NCBI RefSeq assembly: GCF_950023065.1
Contig: NC_088679.1
Span: 80,352,001 to 80,416,000, forward strand
Length of the DNA stretch: 64,000 bases
Reading direction: 5' to 3'
From: Planococcus citri
Lineage: Eukaryota; Arthropoda; Insecta; Hemiptera; Pseudococcidae
The notes beneath the pieces were generated by a model that saw only the letters and a program-made list of their open reading frames with translations, made no database searches and was not told the origin of the DNA. This document shows positions 43,801-54,199 of the stretch, piece by piece. Numbering within the stretch: the first letter of the stretch is position 1; every line of letters starts with the position of its first letter. A program made the translations under genes and the position numbers.

Positions 43801-46800
43801 TTTTGTTTCAAGCTTTTTTTCTTGATCTCTAATTTTTAGGAAATTTTTGATAACTGGTTGCTAATGATGAACCGGTTTCAAAATCAAATCAGCGAAAATG
43901 GTTCAATTTTTCACGCTCTTCAACTTTTGTTTCAAGCTTTTTTTCTCTATCAACCTTTTTTAGGTGATTGTCAAAAACTGGTTGCTAAATGCGAACCAAT
44001 GAACCGGTTTCAAAATATGATTAGACAGAATTGTGTATTTTTTCACGCTCTACAACTTTTGTTTCAAACTTTTTTCTCTTATCTACAATTTTTGGGTATT
44101 TTTTGTCAACTGGTTGAATATTAATGAACCGGTTTCAAAAAATTCATTTCACGTTTTTGTCGCCTTGAGTGTAGAATACGTCGCTCCAATAAAAACCAGT
44201 TTGAATTTTTTGACCAAACCGGTTTTCCGACTTTGCCGTGAAACGGAAAAGTAAAGTATTGTATTTGTCATGATGGTTGAGGAATTGGGTGGGGGTGGGT
44301 TTTCTTGAGGTTTTGGAGTGTGCTGATCACGATAAGACATATGGCGCAAAACGAGATAAGTTTATATATATACATGTAAAAACCATACATTACGAGATCC
44401 GTTTTATATAAAATCGGGCATTGCGAGATCCTGAGATCCTTTTGCCGGATCTCGCAAGTTCTTTCATATGCCACGGTACTCGCGAGATCCGGGGGACCCT
44501 GTACACCCATTTTCAGCCGGATCTCGTTTTACCTACTATTTATATACTTATATACAATTTTCGAAAATAGATAAACGACGCATCTTGCGAGATCCACCCC
44601 CAAATCACGTTCGGGCCGTTAGTGGATCTCGGTTTATGCGGATCGCGAAATTGATGGCGGCAATGCATAGAAAGGCACTGATTACACACTGGAACGTGCG
44701 TTCGAACGAAGTTGTAGGGTTATTATTTGAGTTTTTAGCATTTTTCGAAATTTTTTGGGGTGGATCTCGTAATGCCTGTGTATATGTCGGATCTCGCAAT
44801 GTACTCTAAGACAGTATATATATATATATATCAATTTATGTATAAATTTGTGTCACGCTGAACTCAAAAGCTCCGAACTTTAAGTCGAAACTGATGATGG
44901 CAAAATATTGCTTTGATACTGAACTAGAGAAATTTTTAATTTGGTCGAAATCGGTTCAGCCGTTTACGAGATATGAACGTTTAAGTGTGTTTCAACGTTA
45001 TGGATAAGCAGAAATTTGTGTAAACCCTTATATCTCGCAAACGGCTCACCCCCAACAAACAGATAAGGTGGTTAGGGTGTGTAGGTTGCAGATTGGTACG
45101 CCGAAGGTCGGGTGTTCGAATCCCGCGCGAGTCAAGAGGAGAAAATTTTTTGTTGATTTTTTTTGTTAATTTTTTTGTTAATTTTATCCGTCCAAAATTT
45201 TTTTGCCATAAAAAATCAAAATTTTTCAAAAATTTCTAGTGTAATTTTTGTTTTAACAAAAAACATTAAGTTTTTGGTAAATAGCCAGTAAATTTTAATA
45301 ATTTTTTTTTTTTGTTAATTAATAGTAATTTTTAGTAAGTAAAATGATTAGTTATTTTTGGTGAATTACTCGTAATTAAAGTTGGTCGAAAATTTTGGTA
45401 AATTGCTTGGGTAATTTTTGGTAAATTGGTAAAGTTTGGTAAATTGGTAAAAACCTTTGACAGTAAATTACTGGGGTAATTAAAATTCGGTAAAAAATTG
45501 GTAAATTAGTGAGGAAATGTCTCGTAAATTACTGAGGTGAATGTTGGTAAATTGCTGGGGTAATTTTTGGTAAAATGGAAAATTGGTAAATTAGTGGGTA
45601 ATGTCTGGTAAATTACTGAGGTAAATGTTAGTATATTGCTGGGGTAATTTTTGGTAAATTCGTAAATTTTGGTAAATTGGTAAATTTTGGTAAATTAATA
45701 AATTTGGGTAAATTTGTAAATTTTGTTAAATTTGTGAATTTTGGTAAATCGGTAAATTTTGGTAAATCAGTAAATTTTGGTAAATTGGTAAATTTTGGTA
45801 AATAGGTAAATTTCAGTAAATAGGTAAATTTCGGTAAATACGTAAATTGGTAAATTTTGGTAAATTGGTAAATTGGTAAATTTTGGTAAATAGCTAAATT
45901 TCGGTAAATTGGTAAATTTCGGTAATAATTTTGTTTTTTGTCAACAATTTTCCTGATATATTATTCCACTTGTAATATGACGGTTACGTCTTCATAAGTA
46001 CGCTAATTTTTATTTGAAAATCAATTTCATAAAAGTGTAATAATATGATGGCTACTTATGATTGACTATTTTATTTTGTCGATGTTTTCGACTTTTCGTA
46101 TTCATTAAATCGGTAAATTTGGGTACTTCCGCGCATTTTGATAAATTGGTAAATTTTTAAGTAATGTCTGGTAAATTACTGAGATAAATGTTGGTAAATT
46201 ACTGGGGTATATTTAGAGCAAAGTCGGTTGATCTTACGAACTGCGCAAGATGTTTTTTCAATTTGTGGACACCCTGTGCATGGGCCAGAAATTTTCAAGG
46301 TCGCTTTTTGAAAGTCCTTATTTTTCCCTACTTAACGCCGCTTTATTCATTTCGCTAGCTCTTTCCACTTGGAAAAATAAAAGCCACCGAGCACTACTTT
46401 TGTGTCATACTGTACAATATATTGTGTTGGATTTACTCACGTATGTACTCGTTACAGGCTCTATCATCATACGACTACTTGCCTGCCTATATATCCCAAA
46501 GAAATGGATATCGATAGCGAAGACGAAAGCGATCCGAAATGGTTGCAGAAAAAAACCACGATGATGATCGACGATTTCACCGACGTGAACGACGGCGAAA
46601 AAGAATTGATGAAAATGTGGAATTTGCACGTCATGAAATACGGGTAACGATTGCCGAAATTTTATCGTCTTACCGTTTCGAGTTTCGCTCATCATCATAC
46701 TTGTATTGTATTTCAGATTCGTGGGAGATTGCCAGATACCGTTGGCTTGTACCATGTTTCTGGAAACGCGCGGTCAAGAGCTATTGAAAAAGAATCTATA

Positions 46801-47056
46801 CCGCAATTTCGTGCTGCATTTGTGTAACATGTTCGACTTCGGCCTTATCAGTCCGGTCACCGTTTACACTACTGTACAGCGTTTGCAAGAACTGATCGGC
46901 GAAGGCACCGAAATCAGTACTATTTTACGCGAATCGTGGTCGCTGCAGCGTAAAAATTGGTTGAAATCCGAGCACACTGCCAAGAAGACGTCGTCGGACG
47001 ACGTCAAACCGAGTGCATCCGTTTTAAACGTGAAATGCGCTACTAGTGGTAGATGA
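37892..47056 (+). CDS. Su(z)12: SUZ12, Polycomb repressive complex 2 subunit
   Basis: Ten exons: 37892-37979, 38618-38664, 38749-38932, 39049-39134, 39218-39416, 39494-39705, 39780-40172, 40248-40507, 46458-46643 and 46717-47056, giving 664 residues (human 739). All borders are GT/AG and phases agree. The N-terminal phrase AYEKPTQIYKFLRARF is conserved; the C2H2 zinc finger has C373, C376, H390 and H395. The VEFS box (about 495-625) opens with PKEMDIDSEDE and contains LMKMWNLHVMKYG. SUZ12 scaffolds EZH2/E(z), EED/Esc and RBBP4/Caf1 and is needed for H3K27 methylation in the nucleus. The protein begins only about 20 residues before the conserved part, so the long N-terminal extension of mammals is absent. 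Intron 8 (5.95 kb) is almost wholly a Pal-B element with insertions. Confidence 0.97.
41359..42778. mobile_element. hAT-like element with CTCGCTTCGCTCGGG repeats
   Basis: Ends are CAGGGTGTCTAGCA and TGTTAGACACCCTG, inverted with one change. Flanks are A-rich, so the duplication cannot be read with certainty. The body has about five diverged tandem units near 41740, 41925, 42105, 42210 and 42430, each with a phrase like CTCGCTTCGCTCGGG followed by TTGCTTTT. No transposase is seen. It interrupts a Pal-B unit. Confidence 0.65.
44386..44803. repeat. GAGATCC-rich TIR repeat
   Basis: TACATTACGAGATCCG at the left is mirrored by CGGATCTCGCAATGTA at the right. The phrase GCGAGATCC or its complement occurs about eight times inside, in both orientations. 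No target duplication was found. It lies within Su(z)12 intron 8. Confidence 0.6.
45060..45135 (+). repeat. tRNA-like SINE fragment
   Basis: TGTTCGAATCCCGC fits a polymerase III B box, and GGTGGTTAGG upstream is a weak A box. A T-rich stretch follows. The antisense frame through it looks like the mock peptides often predicted from tRNA-derived SINEs. I do not regard it as a functional tRNA. Confidence 0.4.
45240..45930. repeat. GGTAAATT-type degenerate array
   Basis: Irregular repetition of GGTAAATT, TTTTGGTAAATT and CTGGGGTAATT over about 690 bp, continuing weakly near 46110-46210. It is low-complexity DNA of unknown origin. Confidence 0.7.
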
Positions 47057-47439
47057 TTCGCGACTGTCGTGTCGCCTCCTACCTTTTTTTTTTCTTCTTC
47101 GTATATTCTTATGTATGTATGTAGACAACCGAAAATTCAGTTTCAGTTTCCTCCATTCTGCCGCCCGTTACACGGGAGAAAAAAAATAATTTTAATTTTT
47201 CACACATCTTCGCAAGCTCTTTTGGCTGGCATTTGTGATCACGCTCGTACCCTACTTGGTTTTACAAAATTATAATGATCACTCCGCCTGTAGTTTGGTC
47301 AGAGGTAGCTTATCGTTTTCAAATCCGTTTCTCATCGCACCTCGATGCTCGCTAGTTATTTTATGACTACATTATCGAGATGCTGTAGTTTCGACCGTTA
47401 GGTAGTCGTTATTTTCACCGAAATACGAAATACAATTCG

Positions 47440-47508
47440 CTATGATCAACCGAACCATTTAGCAGAACATTTTTTTTTTAGGGGTGCATGATATTTCTGC
47501 GCACCCTA
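47440..47508. mobile_element. CAGGGTG-family MITE, truncated copy
   Basis: The right third of the family only: ATGATCAACCGAACCATTTA, then TTTTTAGGGGTGCATGATAT and the terminal CACCCTA. It stands 16 bp before a nearly complete copy. Confidence 0.6.
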
Positions 47509-47524
47509 TACCTGTACCTACCTA

Positions 47525-47723
47525 CAGGGTGCCCAGAAATATCGAATACTCTCGAAACAGTTCTTTGCCAAATGTTTCGATTGGTCACAGTGAATGATAC
47601 GAGTAATAATGATATCACATGATTGCTGGTTGGTGATCTGAGGGGATGACATTCCACCAATCATATGCATCTATTTTACCGAAGAACTTTCTTTGGGGAA
47701 CTCGGATATTTTTGTGCACCTTG
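47525..47723. mobile_element. CAGGGTG-family MITE, nearly complete copy
   Basis: Begins CAGGGTGCCCAGAAATATCG and ends GCACCTTG, with TA on both sides (47523-47524 and 47724-47725). Internal phrases match the copies at 11493 and 62979. Confidence 0.75.
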
Positions 47724-49182
47724 TACGTCCATATTAAGAAAACTCGATGTATTTTGTATTCGAACCGTGTAGTGTATCTTTACTTTCGTAGCACTTTGAA
47801 GAAATACTAAACTTTCTTCGCCTACCTATCATTACACTTTTTACGGAGTTGGGTTTAATTTATCGCAAAAAGAAGAGCGAGTCTATTTATTTTATTGAAA
47901 CTTAAAAAAGTATCGCAGGAATAAGGAATGAAACACTGCCGCATTTTTTTGTTCTGTTTTATTATTATTATCATCATTACTATTAATACCTTACGTATTA
48001 CGTATTATTTTTCCAACCCTCGGTACTGTGACTGGTATTCGTTCGTGTTTCCATCATTCACTGCCTTTTTAGCTAATACGGGTTCGCTTTAACCATTACC
48101 GTCGCCGAAATGGTTAACGTTATTATTATTGTCTATTATGCACATTTTGCCCGCCATCGCCAACGTTGAACGTTCCTTAAATAATACTGAATTGCGTGCA
48201 GGGGGTCTGGTGACTTGATTACGTGATTTAATTACTCGTAGACGATTGAGTATTGTTTAAAAAAAAAAAATCGAATTAGAATTGAAACGAATAACGTGCA
48301 GTTGAACGAAAAATTTCCGTTTATCTCGACGACGAATTTTTAACACTCGGTCATCTTGTTTTTCCTCCTCTTCTTCTTCAATCACACTGGTTCAGTTACG
48401 AGTAGATCTAGTAACAACTGTCAAGTAGATCATTCTTATCGTTAGACTACTCACCAGACACCCCGAATAATAATGCAAATTCGCAAATTGTCAGCTTGAT
48501 TCAACGTGTAAGTAGTCGTAATGATCCACTCGAGATTTGGATTTTTCTCAATTTTCACTGCCGCTTCCGCAATCGCGCGTATCAAAAGAGTGATTCGAGC
48601 TGACCGAGTAGGTACAGGATGCCTTCTTTTGTGTTGTATATGCTAGTGTTTTTTTTTTCGTTTTTCCCAAGATCATCGTTTATAATTTTTAATTTAGGTA
48701 GTACGTGTGCCGATTTTGACCAAACCATCGACTTGGTCGTAATCGAAAAAAGAATTCGTTGTTATGTACGATTTTTTGTACCGGGTACAGTTTTCATTGT
48801 CGGCATTTTATCGACGTCGCAGACCTGGTTTGGTTGACCGAGTATCCGAGTACATATTCGTATTTTCGTCGCGTTGCCGTCGCATTTGTAATATTTTAAT
48901 TTAGCCTAAGATTTCTGTAATCTATACTAGTTTGTCGTTGTAGGTTATTATTGGTTATAGCGCGGGAATTTCAAGACGAACATGGTACGTTGGGCTGTGC
49001 CTTATAAATTATATGTATTTGTACTTCCTTGTACCTATTTTCCTCCTCCCCCTCCCCCTCACCTACCTACCCTTTTGTACACTTCATAAATTCCGTTCGA
49101 TGTACGATGCAACACTAAATCAAGTCATTATTGTACGTATACGTATTATAATAATAGTCGAGGGATGATATTTATTTAATGT

Positions 49183-49188
49183 AATAAA
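49183..49188 (+). terminator. Candidate polyadenylation signal of Su(z)12
   Basis: AATAAA in an AT-rich context 2.1 kb after the stop codon and just upstream of the Pal-A element. Earlier variant signals cannot be excluded. Confidence 0.35.
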
Positions 49189-50170
49189 ATATAGTAAATG
49201 TTGCTGCATTTTAATTCTCATTCTATTAGTCCGGCATATGACAATAGGAGTAATTGCACCCGCCCCCCTCCCCGCCGATCCTACGGGACAACTTTTTTCT
49301 TAAAGGGGACATCCTAAAGAACATTTTAATGCAAACTAGCACGAAAAAAAGTTGGCCTTACTTACAAAATGGTGGCCATTTTGATACAAAGGTATATCGA
49401 AAGATCATGCAAAAATTTATCACCTGTTAAAATTTCAAGTGCTAAAGTGCGTTTTTCGATTTTTGGTGAATTTTTGAAAATCGAATTTAGGCTAAAAATC
49501 AGGGAAAAAATCAAAATTTCACCAAATTGACCAAGAAAGCTGAAATTTGAGATATACCCTATTTTCGACATGCCAAATCCATTGGAAACGGTTTCAACCC
49601 GTTTTGAGCAGTTCTGGAGCCTCCAGCAGATTTTTGAAACTCGAAATTCCCACAAAATTCCATCAAATTGGAGTTGTAAAGCTGAAATTTATTCTAAAAA
49701 CTAATTTCAATGAACTACGAAGCACTGCAGGTGAATTTCAAGTCGTTTTGAAGCCTCCAGCAACTTTTTGGAAATTCCTAAAACCTCCAGCAGATTTTTG
49801 AAACTTTAAATTTTTACAAAATTTCATCAAATGGAGATGGAAAGCTGAAATTAACTCTACAATCCAATATTAAGTTTTAACACCCTCTGAAGACGACTTC
49901 AGGTGGGTTCAAGTCATTTTAGAGCCTCCAGCGACTTTTTTGAAAATTACTGGAGCCTCCAGCAGATTTTTGAAGCTTCAAATTTCATCAAACTGAGATG
50001 GAGAGTCGAAATTTATTCTACACTCCAATTTTAATATCCTCTGAAGACGACTTCAGGTGAATTTCAAGTCGTTTTGAAGCCTCCAGCGACTTTTTGAAAA
50101 TTCCTGAAGCCTCCAGCAGATTTTTGAAACTTTAAATTATCACAAAATTTCATCAAATGGAGATGGAAAG

Positions 50171-50593
50171 TGAACGATAAATCGATCAAAATCGATAAAT
50201 CTTACTCAAAGAATATTGACTTTTAATCAAACAATTCGACATACTAAAACATAACGACTCAAAATAAATTGAAATATTTATTTACTCGGTCAATGACCTA
50301 AGTCAATGAACCAAAACAAAAAACAAAATTGAGCAGAAGCTCGACAACTTTATAACTCGACGATTGAATCAATATTAACACGACGAACTTATATACATAA
50401 CGAATACAACGAAAAATAAACGATAATTTAACAGCCAACAGTTTACGCGATTTTACGAAAAGAACAAAATTTCATTAAAAACATAACCAGCGATATTTAG
50501 AATTCGCGAAACGAATTTTTATTTTTTATTTAAAAATAAAAACTAAAATTACCGAGCATAAACGTTACGGTTACGGTATCAATTTTGCCAACA
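50171..50593 (-). repeat. 3' LTR of the Copia element
   Basis: 423 bp, matching 55801-56223 at every position I compared. It is 3' on the element's own strand. It opens TGTTGGCAAAATTG and closes ATCGTTCA. Confidence 0.96.
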
Positions 50594-50602
50594 CCCCACC
50601 AT
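50594..50602 (-). other. Polypurine tract of the Copia element
   Basis: On the element strand, ATGGTGGGG directly abuts the 3' LTR. This is the usual place for the plus-strand primer. Confidence 0.65.
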
Positions 50603-50767
50603 AAAAATATTTTACCTAACACGCGTACCACTTAAATAAACGTAAAACTTGTTGCTTCTTATCATTACCGGTGTTTGTAAACACTACGATAAAAAAAAAT
50701 ATTTTTACAGCAAAATTTCAGTTAAAACTATACTTATATTATACAAAAATCTACTCGAAAACATAAT

Positions 50768-53700
50768 TTAAGCGTTAAACAATGACTCACAGAGTCTGTC
50801 GAATACGGTACGTGTCGTGGCTTTGGTCAAAATATCGGCAAGTTGATCTGCCGAGGATATCTTTTGCAAGTAGATTATCTGTTTCGTGACTAGATCGCGT
50901 ATATGATGGTAACAGACATCTATATGTCTGGTACGTTTTGATTCGACCGTGTTCGCTACAGCAATCGCTGCGTTAGAATCGCAGTACACCAGTACGGTGT
51001 CAATACGAACTTCCAATTCAAGAAATAAATTTCGCCAAGACAAAACTTCCTTACCAGATGAACTTAAAGCAACATACTCCGCTTCACACGACGAAAGACT
51101 AACACAATTTTGTTTCTTGACTACCCAGTCAATAACGTTGCCATAATGTAACACGAAAATTCCAGACGTTGATTTTCTGTCTAAACAATCACCAGCGAAG
51201 TCCGAATCTACGTATACTCTTACAGAGTATTTATCAACGACTTCAGGTATTACGTAGGTAAGTTTCACGTTCAACGTACTACGTAAATACCTGAGAATAC
51301 GCTTACTATATTCGAATAGCTCCTTGTTTGCCAAGTGCTGGTATCTGCTTAGAAAGTTTACAGCAAAAGCGATATCGGGACGTGTTCCCCTTGCTATGTA
51401 ACTTAAACTTCCTAAGAGACCACGCACTTTGGTTTCATAACTTTTATCGAGCTTGAGATTGGTAATCTTCAAGCCCGGTTCGATTGGAGTTGAGATACTA
51501 TTCGAATTAGATAAACCGTAATCATTAACTAACTGCTCGATATATGAATTTTGATGTATTTCCAACTTTTCTTTACTACGATTAATTTCCATTCCAATGA
51601 ACTTCTTGCATTGTTCCAGGTCTCTGATTCCAAAACGCTCATTCAATCGCTTGACCAACCACTCAATTAGACGATCATCGCAACCTGTAATTAGAAAATC
51701 GTCTACGTAAACGACAAACACGCAACGTAGAGGATTTTCGGCATCGAAGTAGACACACGGATCAACTTTGCTCCTTACGAAACCGAGCGAAAGTAAATAC
51801 TCATTCAATTTTGCGTTCCACGACTTGGGACTCGTTTTTAACCCATATAACGAACGTTTGAGAATATATACGACACCTTTTTCTTCGTTAGTCCCTTTCG
51901 GTGGGTTGAACATAATACCTCGGTTTATATCTCCATTGAGAAATGCAGTACTCACATCTAGCTGTCTCAACTGCCACTTGTTGACCATAGCTAGATTGAG
52001 CATCGAGCGTATTATCGGTTGATTAGGTGTTGGAGCGTATATTTCATCCAACTCATAAAAATGGTTGTCTTTGAAACCACGCAACACCAATCTAGCCTTA
52101 AATTTCACCCCACCATTCGAGTTGATTTTTTTCTTTAGAACCCACTTACTGTCTACTTTCGAATAATTCTCTTTATTTACGCTTTTTTCAGATGCTGAGT
52201 ACCAAACGTCCTTGATCTCCATCGCCTTTAACTCTTCATCTATCGCTACACGCCAAAATTTCGACTCAGGACCATTTAACGCTTCTTCATACGTAAGGTC
52301 ATCAACCCCAGCGAGTGCAAAACAAGCAAAATCATCGGATCGATCGTCGGTAGCTGAAGTATCAATCATACTACGATCAACGTTGATTTCACCGCTACGT
52401 TCGGCTTCGCTCAACTCATCTGGGTTTACCCAAGATGAGCACCCAGGAGCTGACTCTACCGAACTACGTACATCTTGCTGATTCGTAGGTATGATATCTA
52501 CGTCATTTATACTTACAGTTACAGACGTTTTGATCAAATGATCGTTGATGATATCGTGTATCTTACGCGTTTCATCGACTTCTACGCAACTCGAATTCGT
52601 AAATTTATTTCGTAAAACATCGTACAATACATAACCTGTCTCTGTAAAACCGAGTAAAACCATATCGATCGACTTCTCATCAGTTTTCTTTCTCTTTTCA
52701 GGCGGTACTAGAACTCGTGCAACGCTTCCAAACAATCTCACTCTCGATAAATCCGGCTTTCGGCGATTCCACAGCTCGTACGGTGACAGATCGTTCAAGG
52801 CAGAATGCGGTAAACGATTGTACACGTAGTTCGCCGTGTATGCAGCGTAAAGCCAGAATTTATTCGTTAAACCGCCTTCGTACAGCAGAGCTCGCATCTT
52901 CTCTTGGATGGTTCGAAAGAAACGTTCGATGGTGCCATTATGCTGCTTTTCATAAGGCTCACTGTTCTGCATCGATATGCCTTTTTCATCAACGAACTCT
53001 TTAAAGGTACCTCCGATAAATTCACTAGCGTTATCGCACCTGATACGCTTCACTTTCGTACTCCATAACGTTTCACTAATATTTACAAATTTTTTCAGGT
53101 AGGTACCTACTTCGGCTTTACTTCTCATTCCGAACGTTACTCCCCATCTAGTACAGTCATCTACGAAGCCAATCAAATATCGCTCGCCTTCTAGTCCTTC
53201 TGTAATAGGACCCATTACGTCAATATGAACAAGATCGAGCGGATTTGGATACCTATACCTACTTGAATCGTAGGTATGTTTCTTTTGTTTTGCTTTACAG
53301 CAAATTTGACACTGATTGAAAGGTGGGCAATCACATCCACGTAATTCAGGGATCTTATCTAGTACCGTCTTGCTCGTATGAGCCAACCTACGATGCCAGA
53401 TGTCACCTTCACCTTTCAACTTATTTACTTTCTTTTTATTTTTCAGATTTACATCACTGTCACTGCTCGTACTGGTATTTCCTATACCTACACTTGAAAC
53501 GTTCGAATTTCCAATACCAGAATCGTTACCTATCGTCGTCGAGTCATTACCTACATTTGTAGAGTCGCTATCTTCACTAGAGACCAACGCAGATGAATAA
53601 TTTGAACAAGAATACAAAAGAGGAGGTATATTGATCATAAATTGAATCGTATACAATCCATTATCGTTAAGTACTAATCTAGAAACTATATTTCCCGCAG

Positions 53701-54199
53701 GATCGACCAAACGAGGATCTTCATCGAAGAAGAAACGATAACCATTCGCTACGATTTTCGACACGGACAGAAGACTAAAAGAAAGACTAGGTACGTAGTA
53801 TACCTCGTTCAACCAGTAGACGTTTCCGTCATCGGCTAGAACTCTCAATCGACCTACTCCTTCTTTGATCAAAGAGACTTCACAATGAGCGGATTGTAAA
53901 CTTTCGTTTATTTTCCTCTCATCATGCAAGACTCCACGATGTTTCAGAAAATGCGACGTCGCGCCACTATCGACGACAAACGTGATAAAATCGACGCCGT
54001 CGTCGTCGTTTGTCTCGACGTATGCATTTTCTTCACCGAGATTCAAAGCGGTCAAGTCACCTAAAAAATAGTTCGACCCGATATTTACGTTACGCGAATT
54101 TCCGAAATTAGAAATCGCAACACTGTCACCGAAACTACTACGACCGACACTATTTTTAACGAATTCATCTACGATATTACGACTACGACCTTCATCTAA
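50768..54199 (-). CDS. Copia pol: protease, integrase, reverse transcriptase, RNase H
   Basis: One open frame on the minus strand, continuous from the codon after the gag stop (54199) to 50768, about 1,143 codons; there is no ATG near its start. Order of domains: aspartic protease with DSGATSH (53951-53971); an HHCC zinc-binding segment with QCQICCKAKQ; integrase core with DVMGP, CDNASEF and HNGTIERF; reverse transcriptase with YVDD (51698-51709); RNase H with VDSDFAGD, ending in the ADILTKA motif typical of Copia. This order, integrase before reverse transcriptase, defines Ty1/Copia. No internal stops or frameshifts. It is probably expressed as a fusion with gag. Confidence 0.95.
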   Translation of the reverse strand, partial: LDEGRSRNIVDEFVKNSVGRSSFGDSVAISNFGNSRNVNIGSNYFLGDLTALNLGEENAYVETNDDDGVDFITFVVDSGATSHFLKHRGVLHDERKINESLQSAHCEVSLIKEGVGRLRVLADDGNVYWLNEVYYVPSLSFSLLSVSKIVANGYRFFFDEDPRLVDPAGNIVSRLVLNDNGLYTIQFMINIPPLLYSCSNYSSALVSSEDSDSTNVGNDSTTIGNDSGIGNSNVSSVGIGNTSTSSDSDVNLKNKKKVNKLKGEGDIWHRRLAHTSKTVLDKIPELRGCDCPPFNQCQICCKAKQKKHTYDSSRYRYPNPLDLVHIDVMGPITEGLEGERYLIGFVDDCTRWGVTFGMRSKAEVGTYLKKFVNISETLWSTKVKRIRCDNASEFIGGTFKEFVDEKGISMQNSEPYEKQHNGTIERFFRTIQEKMRALLYEGGLTNKFWLYAAYTANYVYNRLPHSALNDLSPYELWNRRKPDLSRVRLFGSVARVLVPPEKRKKTDEKSIDMVLLGFTETGYVLYDVLRNKFTNSSCVEVDETRKIHDIINDHLIKTSVTVSINDVDIIPTNQQDVRSSVESAPGCSSWVNPDELSEAERSGEINVDRSMIDTSATDDRSDDFACFALAGVDDLTYEEALNGPESKFWRVAIDEELKAMEIKDVWYSASEKSVNKENYSKVDSKWVLKKKINSNGGVKFKARLVLRGFKDNHFYELDEIYAPTPNQPIIRSMLNLAMVNKWQLRQLDVSTAFLNGDINRGIMFNPPKGTNEEKGVVYILKRSLYGLKTSPKSWNAKLNEYLLSLGFVRSKVDPCVYFDAENPLRCVFVVYVDDFLITGCDDRLIEWLVKRLNERFGIRDLEQCKKFIGMEINRSKEKLEIHQNSYIEQLVNDYGLSNSNSISTPIEPGLKITNLKLDKSYETKVRGLLGSLSYIARGTRPDIAFAVNFLSRYQHLANKELFEYSKRILRYLRSTLNVKLTYVIPEVVDKYSVRVYVDSDFAGDCLDRKSTSGIFVLHYGNVIDWVVKKQNCVSLSSCEAEYVALSSSGKEVLSWRNLFLELEVRIDTVLVYCDSNAAIAVANTVESKRTRHIDVCYHHIRDLVTKQIIYLQKISSADQLADILTKATTRTVFDRLCESLFNA

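Larger units (their letters stand above)
40547..46412. mobile_element. Pal-B palindromic element in Su(z)12 intron 8, with insertions
   Basis: The same CAGTATGACACAAAA ends as the PDI copy, with TA at 40545-40546 and 46413-46414. The array of GAAACCGGTTCA units runs in one direction from about 40760 to 43450 and in the other from about 43500 to 44150. Foreign DNA interrupts it at 41359-42778 and about 44227-46217. It occupies 5,866 of the 5,950-bp intron. The exons on both sides remain in phase. Confidence 0.82.
47057..49228 (+). other. Su(z)12 3' UTR region
   Basis: No further coding sequence is seen. AATAAA at 49183-49188 could end a 3' UTR of about 2.1 kb. Two copies of the CAGGGTG MITE lie inside it (47440-47508 partial, 47525-47723). 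The Pal-A end begins about 40 bp after the AATAAA. Confidence 0.45.

Noticed and set aside
44227..46217. One large element with ends CCGACTTTG and CAAAGTCGG
   Set aside because: The inverted ends are only about 9 bp and no duplication is visible, so several separate insertions are as likely.
53323..53600. Plus-strand frames inside the Copia element
   Set aside because: They are antisense to an intact pol frame.
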